This document shows positions 31,288 to 34,111 of a stretch of 34,111 nucleotides of DNA, one piece after another; the first letter of the stretch is position 1; the number at the start of each line of letters is the position of its first letter. The notes under the pieces are model-generated. The model was not told where the DNA came from. It saw nothing but the letters and a program-made list of their open reading frames with translations, and made no database searches. Source of the DNA: Gemmatimonadota bacterium (GTDB lineage Bacteria; Gemmatimonadota; Gemmatimonadetes; Gemmatimonadales; Gemmatimonadaceae); NCBI GenBank assembly GCA_003223455.1, contig QHVE01000022.1, positions 1-34,111 of the forward strand. Direction: 5' to 3'. Made by a program: the position numbers and the translations under genes.

Positions 31288-33036
31288 ATGTCTCTTCGCT
31301 TTCCCGCGCTCCGCTGGACGACGCTGCTCCTCCTGGCGAGCATCGCCCTCACCACGATCGGCGTGGTGGAGGCGAGCCGCGCGGTGCGCTCGCAGCGCGC
31401 CGTCGCCGAGCACGCGCTGCGCGACTACGCCGGGTTCGCCGCGTGGAGCTACCAGGAGCACCTGCGCGCGCGGCTCGGGCGTGCCACCGAGGAGGTGGTC
31501 GGCGCATTCAACCACGGGCACGACGTCCACCGCGGTCCGAACGTGCCGCCGGTGGAGAGCATGCCGTTCTACATCCCCGGCGACGTACGCTGCAACTGCC
31601 GCGTGCCGCAGCATGGCCCGAGTCCGTTCGCCTTCCTCGCCTTCCGCATCGGGACGGACACGCTCGGCGTGGCGCTCAACGCGTACCCGAAGCCGCACGA
31701 GGGATGGTCGGTGTCCCGCGACGTGCCCGAGGCGATGGTCGTCGAGGGTGCACGCCGGTATCCGGCCGCGGTGCGCACGTGGATCAACGACACGATCACG
31801 AAACAGGTTCGCGCCCACCACGACATCGGCCGCTTCCCGGTGATCGTCGCGACGCGCGATTCGGCGCGCCGCTTCTTCACCTACACGGTGATGCCGCGGC
31901 TCGCCGGCGACACGTTGATCTACGCCGCCGAATACGAGCCCGCAGCGTTCGACAGCGTGCTGCACTCGGCGATGACGGACAACGACCTGCTCCCGTCGGC
32001 GTTCACGCGCGGGCGCCCGGCGAACGAGCTGGTCGAGCTCGAGGTCACGGACGCGACCGGGCGCACGCTCTTCCAGTCGGACTCCGTCTCACGCTGGTCG
32101 CTCGACGACACGGCATCGGTGGGTGAGTCGTTCGGCAACCTCCACGTGCGCGCGCAGATCCGCGCCTCGATGGCGGACCAGCTCGTGATCGGCGGCCTGC
32201 CGCGCTCGCGGCTCCCCTTCCTCCTCGCGCTGCTCGCCGTCGCTGCGGCGCTTTCCTTCGTCGCCATCGGTCAGATCCGCCGTGAAGGAGAGCTGGCGAG
32301 ACTGCGCGCCGACTTCGTGGCCAGCATCTCGCACGAGCTCCGCACGCCGCTCACCCAGATGCGCCTCTATCTGGAGACGCTGCGCCTCGGCCGCTTCACG
32401 ACGGACGAACAGCGCGAGTGGTCGCTCGACAACGTCGAGCGGGAGACGACGCGGCTCGGCCACCTGGTCGAGCGCGTGCTCCGCTTCTCGCGCTCGGGGC
32501 GCGCCTCGCCCGACCCGCGCGCGCCGGTCGACGTGCACGCGGAGCTCGAGCAGATCGTCGGCGAGTTCGCGCCGCTCGCCGACGCGCGCGGCGCACGCGT
32601 CGCCGCCGACCTCGCGGTGGTACCGCGCGTGGCGCTGCAGCCGGACGCGCTGCGCCATATCGTGCTCAACCTGCTGGACAACGCCGTGAAGTACGGCCCG
32701 CGCGGGCAGACGGTGCGCCTCACGCTCACGCCCGATGGCGCGAGCGTTCGCATCGCCGTCACCGACGAAGGGCCGGGTATCCCGCCGGCCGATCGTGAGC
32801 GCATCTGGCGACCGTATCAGCGCGGCTCGACGGTCGGCGGCACCGCGGGGAGTGGCGTCGGTCTCTCGGTGGTCCACGATGTCGTCGCGCAGCACGGTGG
32901 CCGCGCGTGGGTGGAGGACGCACCTGGTGGGCGCGGCGCGCGGTTCGTCGTCACGCTCCCCGCGTGCGAGCTGAAGCCGGCCTCACCGATGGCAGCGCCC
33001 GTAGCCGAGGCGGAGCCAGCGCCGGTGCACCGATGA
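31288..33036 (+). CDS. Membrane sensor histidine kinase
   Basis: The 582-residue protein has TM1 (about 10-30), an extracytoplasmic sensor of about 280 residues, TM2 (about 311-330), a HisKA domain with phospho-acceptor His349 (S-I-S-H-E-L-R-T-P-L), and an HATPase domain with N box L-N-L-L-D-N-A-V-K-Y-G, G1 T-D-E-G-P-G-I-P, F-box-like I-W-R-P-Y-Q-R-G and G2 G-S-G-V-G-L-S-V-V. No HAMP domain is evident; the helix after TM2 leads directly to HisKA. The sensor does not resemble PAS/Cache clearly and contains a C-N-C pair in D-V-R-C-N-C-R-V-P, which could form a redox or metal site. The stop overlaps the regulator's start (ATGA), so the two form a two-component pair. The signal is unknown. Confidence 0.93.
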   Translation: MSLRFPALRWTTLLLLASIALTTIGVVEASRAVRSQRAVAEHALRDYAGFAAWSYQEHLRARLGRATEEVVGAFNHGHDVHRGPNVPPVESMPFYIPGDVRCNCRVPQHGPSPFAFLAFRIGTDTLGVALNAYPKPHEGWSVSRDVPEAMVVEGARRYPAAVRTWINDTITKQVRAHHDIGRFPVIVATRDSARRFFTYTVMPRLAGDTLIYAAEYEPAAFDSVLHSAMTDNDLLPSAFTRGRPANELVELEVTDATGRTLFQSDSVSRWSLDDTASVGESFGNLHVRAQIRASMADQLVIGGLPRSRLPFLLALLAVAAALSFVAIGQIRREGELARLRADFVASISHELRTPLTQMRLYLETLRLGRFTTDEQREWSLDNVERETTRLGHLVERVLRFSRSGRASPDPRAPVDVHAELEQIVGEFAPLADARGARVAADLAVVPRVALQPDALRHIVLNLLDNAVKYGPRGQTVRLTLTPDGASVRIAVTDEGPGIPPADRERIWRPYQRGSTVGGTAGSGVGLSVVHDVVAQHGGRAWVEDAPGGRGARFVVTLPACELKPASPMAAPVAEAEPAPVHR

Positions 33037-33725
33037 TGGGGCGCATCCTCGTCGTCGAGGACAACACGGCGCTCGCCGAGGGGCTCGCCTACAATCTGCG
33101 CCACGAGGGTCACGACGTGCGCATCGCTGAGGACGGCGAGAGCGGGCTCGCCGACGCGCGCGCGTGGGAGCCGGACCTCGTGATCCTCGATCTCATGCTC
33201 CCGCGGCTCGATGGCTACGGCGTGCTCGCCGCGATCCGCGAGGACCGCAACGACGTGCCGGTGATCATCCTCTCGGCGCGTGGCGAGGAAGCGGACAAGG
33301 TGCGCGGCTTCCGGCTCGACGCGGACCAGTACGTCACGAAGCCATTCGGGGTGCTCGAGCTCCTCGAGCGTGTGAGCTCGCTGCTGCGGCGCGCGTCGTT
33401 GCGCGCATCGACCCAGGCGCCCGACGAGCTCCGCTTCGGCGACGTGGTGGTGGACATCGCCGCACGCTCGGCGACACGCGCCGGCGAGCCGGCCACGTTG
33501 ACGCCGAAGGCGTTCGACCTGCTGCTCGCGCTCGTGGCGCGCGGCGGGCGCGTCGCCACGCGGCAGGAGCTCCTCAAGGAAGTGTGGGGCTACGGCGCGT
33601 TCGTGCTCTCCCGCACCGTCGACTCGCACATCGCGGAGCTGCGGCGGAAGCTCGAGGCGGATCCGGCCCACCCGAGGCACATCGTCACGGTGTGGAAGGT
33701 GGGTTACCGGTTCGAGGCTTCATAG
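33033..33725 (+). CDS. OmpR/PhoB-family response regulator
   Basis: The 230-residue protein starts at ATG 33033, which overlaps the kinase TGA; the next codon is also ATG. The receiver domain has acidic residues E9-D10, phospho-acceptor Asp53 (V-I-L-D-L-M-L-P), Ser81 and Lys103 (V-T-K-P-F). The C-terminal winged helix has the OmpR signature L-T-P-K-A-F-D-L-L-L-A-L, L-L-K-E-V-W-G-Y and R-T-V-D-S-H-I-A-E-L-R-R-K-L, ending V-W-K-V-G-Y-R-F. It is activated by the upstream kinase and binds DNA as a dimer. Its targets are unknown; the secreted rhodanese gene 107 bases downstream is a candidate by position. Confidence 0.95.
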   Translation: MMGRILVVEDNTALAEGLAYNLRHEGHDVRIAEDGESGLADARAWEPDLVILDLMLPRLDGYGVLAAIREDRNDVPVIILSARGEEADKVRGFRLDADQYVTKPFGVLELLERVSSLLRRASLRASTQAPDELRFGDVVVDIAARSATRAGEPATLTPKAFDLLLALVARGGRVATRQELLKEVWGYGAFVLSRTVDSHIAELRRKLEADPAHPRHIVTVWKVGYRFEAS

Positions 33726-33831
33726 AAACCACACAAACACGGGACGGAACGGCCACCACTCCCGCGGTCTCCGGCGGCATCATACCTCCACGTTCGGCAC
33801 GACGCCGGGCGTCACACGCCAGGAGACTTCG

Positions 33832-34111
33832 ATGCTTCCCTCCCGCTTCCTCTCCCGCCACGTCGCCGGCGCCGCGCTGTCGTGCCTGGTCGTCGCCGCA
33901 CCGCGCGTCACGCCGGCGCAGATGTATGCTCCGCCCAGCGCTCCCATCGTCGTCTCGACGGACTGGCTGGCCAAGCACCTGAACGACCCGAATCTCGTCC
34001 TCCTCCACGTCGGCCAGCAGAAGGAGTACGACGCCGGGCACATTCCCGGCGCGCGCTACGTGAAGCTCGACGACATCTCCGTGTCGAGCCATGACCACGA
34101 CAATGGTCTGA
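33832..34111 (+). CDS. Secreted rhodanese-like sulfurtransferase (C-terminus beyond the window)
   Basis: ATG 33832 is preceded by AGGAGA five bases upstream. The first 93 codons are visible. A Sec signal peptide (cut near TPA|Q, about residue 29) is followed by a rhodanese domain start: V-V-S-T-D-W-L-A-K-H-L, V-L-L-H-V-G, and the family signature G-H-I-P-G-A. In standard thiosulfate/3-mercaptopyruvate sulfurtransferases this is the N-terminal, non-catalytic rhodanese domain; the catalytic cysteine would lie beyond the right edge. An exported sulfurtransferase would act on thiosulfate or similar in the periplasm. Full length and activity cannot be judged here. Confidence 0.85.
   Translation, partial: MLPSRFLSRHVAGAALSCLVVAAPRVTPAQMYAPPSAPIVVSTDWLAKHLNDPNLVLLHVGQQKEYDAGHIPGARYVKLDDISVSSHDHDNGL

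Overview
The window is GC-rich, gene-dense chromosomal DNA from a Gram-negative-type bacterium. Outer-membrane barrels ending in Phe, an RND pump, an OprP-like porin, lipoproteins and many Sec signal peptides all point to a double membrane. The abundance of short secreted barrels, the secreted peptidases and the plug-like proteins ending in a C-G-x-L-V-L-W-T-R style motif suggest Gemmatimonadota. That is an inference, because no rRNA or other marker gene is present. I see no tRNA, rRNA, CRISPR array, transposase or integrase. The window begins inside a lipoprotein gene and ends inside a rhodanese gene.

Layout. 1-3.5 kb: two lipoprotein genes, a small secreted protein and a paralogous pair of small outer-membrane barrels. 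3.7-10 kb: secreted hydrolases (M13 metallopeptidase, S1 serine protease lipoprotein, M24 Xaa-Pro peptidase) and a FecR-type membrane regulator whose cytoplasmic part looks like a sigma region 2. 10-15.3 kb: a class V aminotransferase coupled to the M24 gene, a lone RND pump and a DUF4239 membrane protein. 15.4-19.3 kb: an asparagine-use operon on the minus strand (aspA, ansB, OprP-like porin). 19.6-22.1 kb: a small unknown protein and two adjacent secreted proteins with TonB-plug-like ends but no barrel. 22.1-25.4 kb: minus-strand arsR-type regulator, PPOX flavoprotein, USP-USP-DUF5335 fusion and an Fpg/Nei glycosylase. 25.7-27.4 kb: amtB-glnK operon with a recognisable promoter. 27.5-30.2 kb: norQ-norD type AAA/VWA pair without a nitric oxide reductase or RuBisCO. 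30.3-33.7 kb: HEAT-like membrane protein, then a translationally coupled histidine kinase and response regulator. 33.8 kb to the end: secreted rhodanese.

How the genes work together. Nitrogen is one theme. Asparaginase and aspartase turn asparagine into fumarate and two ammonium ions, and amtB-glnK a few kilobases away handles ammonium. The PII protein keeps Arg47, used to plug AmtB, but lacks the uridylylation tyrosine 51. Extracellular peptide breakdown (M13, S1, M24) is a second theme.

The most unusual non-coding feature is a family of intergenic hairpins. They share a core, GGCCTCGGGA ... TCCCGAGGCC, but each site carries its own outer arms, made of simple words (GGTTCGT, GCGCGGAT, AACGGTTTAACGG) that are nearly or exactly self-complementary. 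They lie at gene 3' ends, mostly between convergent genes, and probably act as terminators. How site-specific arms stay palindromic around a shared core is the observation I would follow up first.
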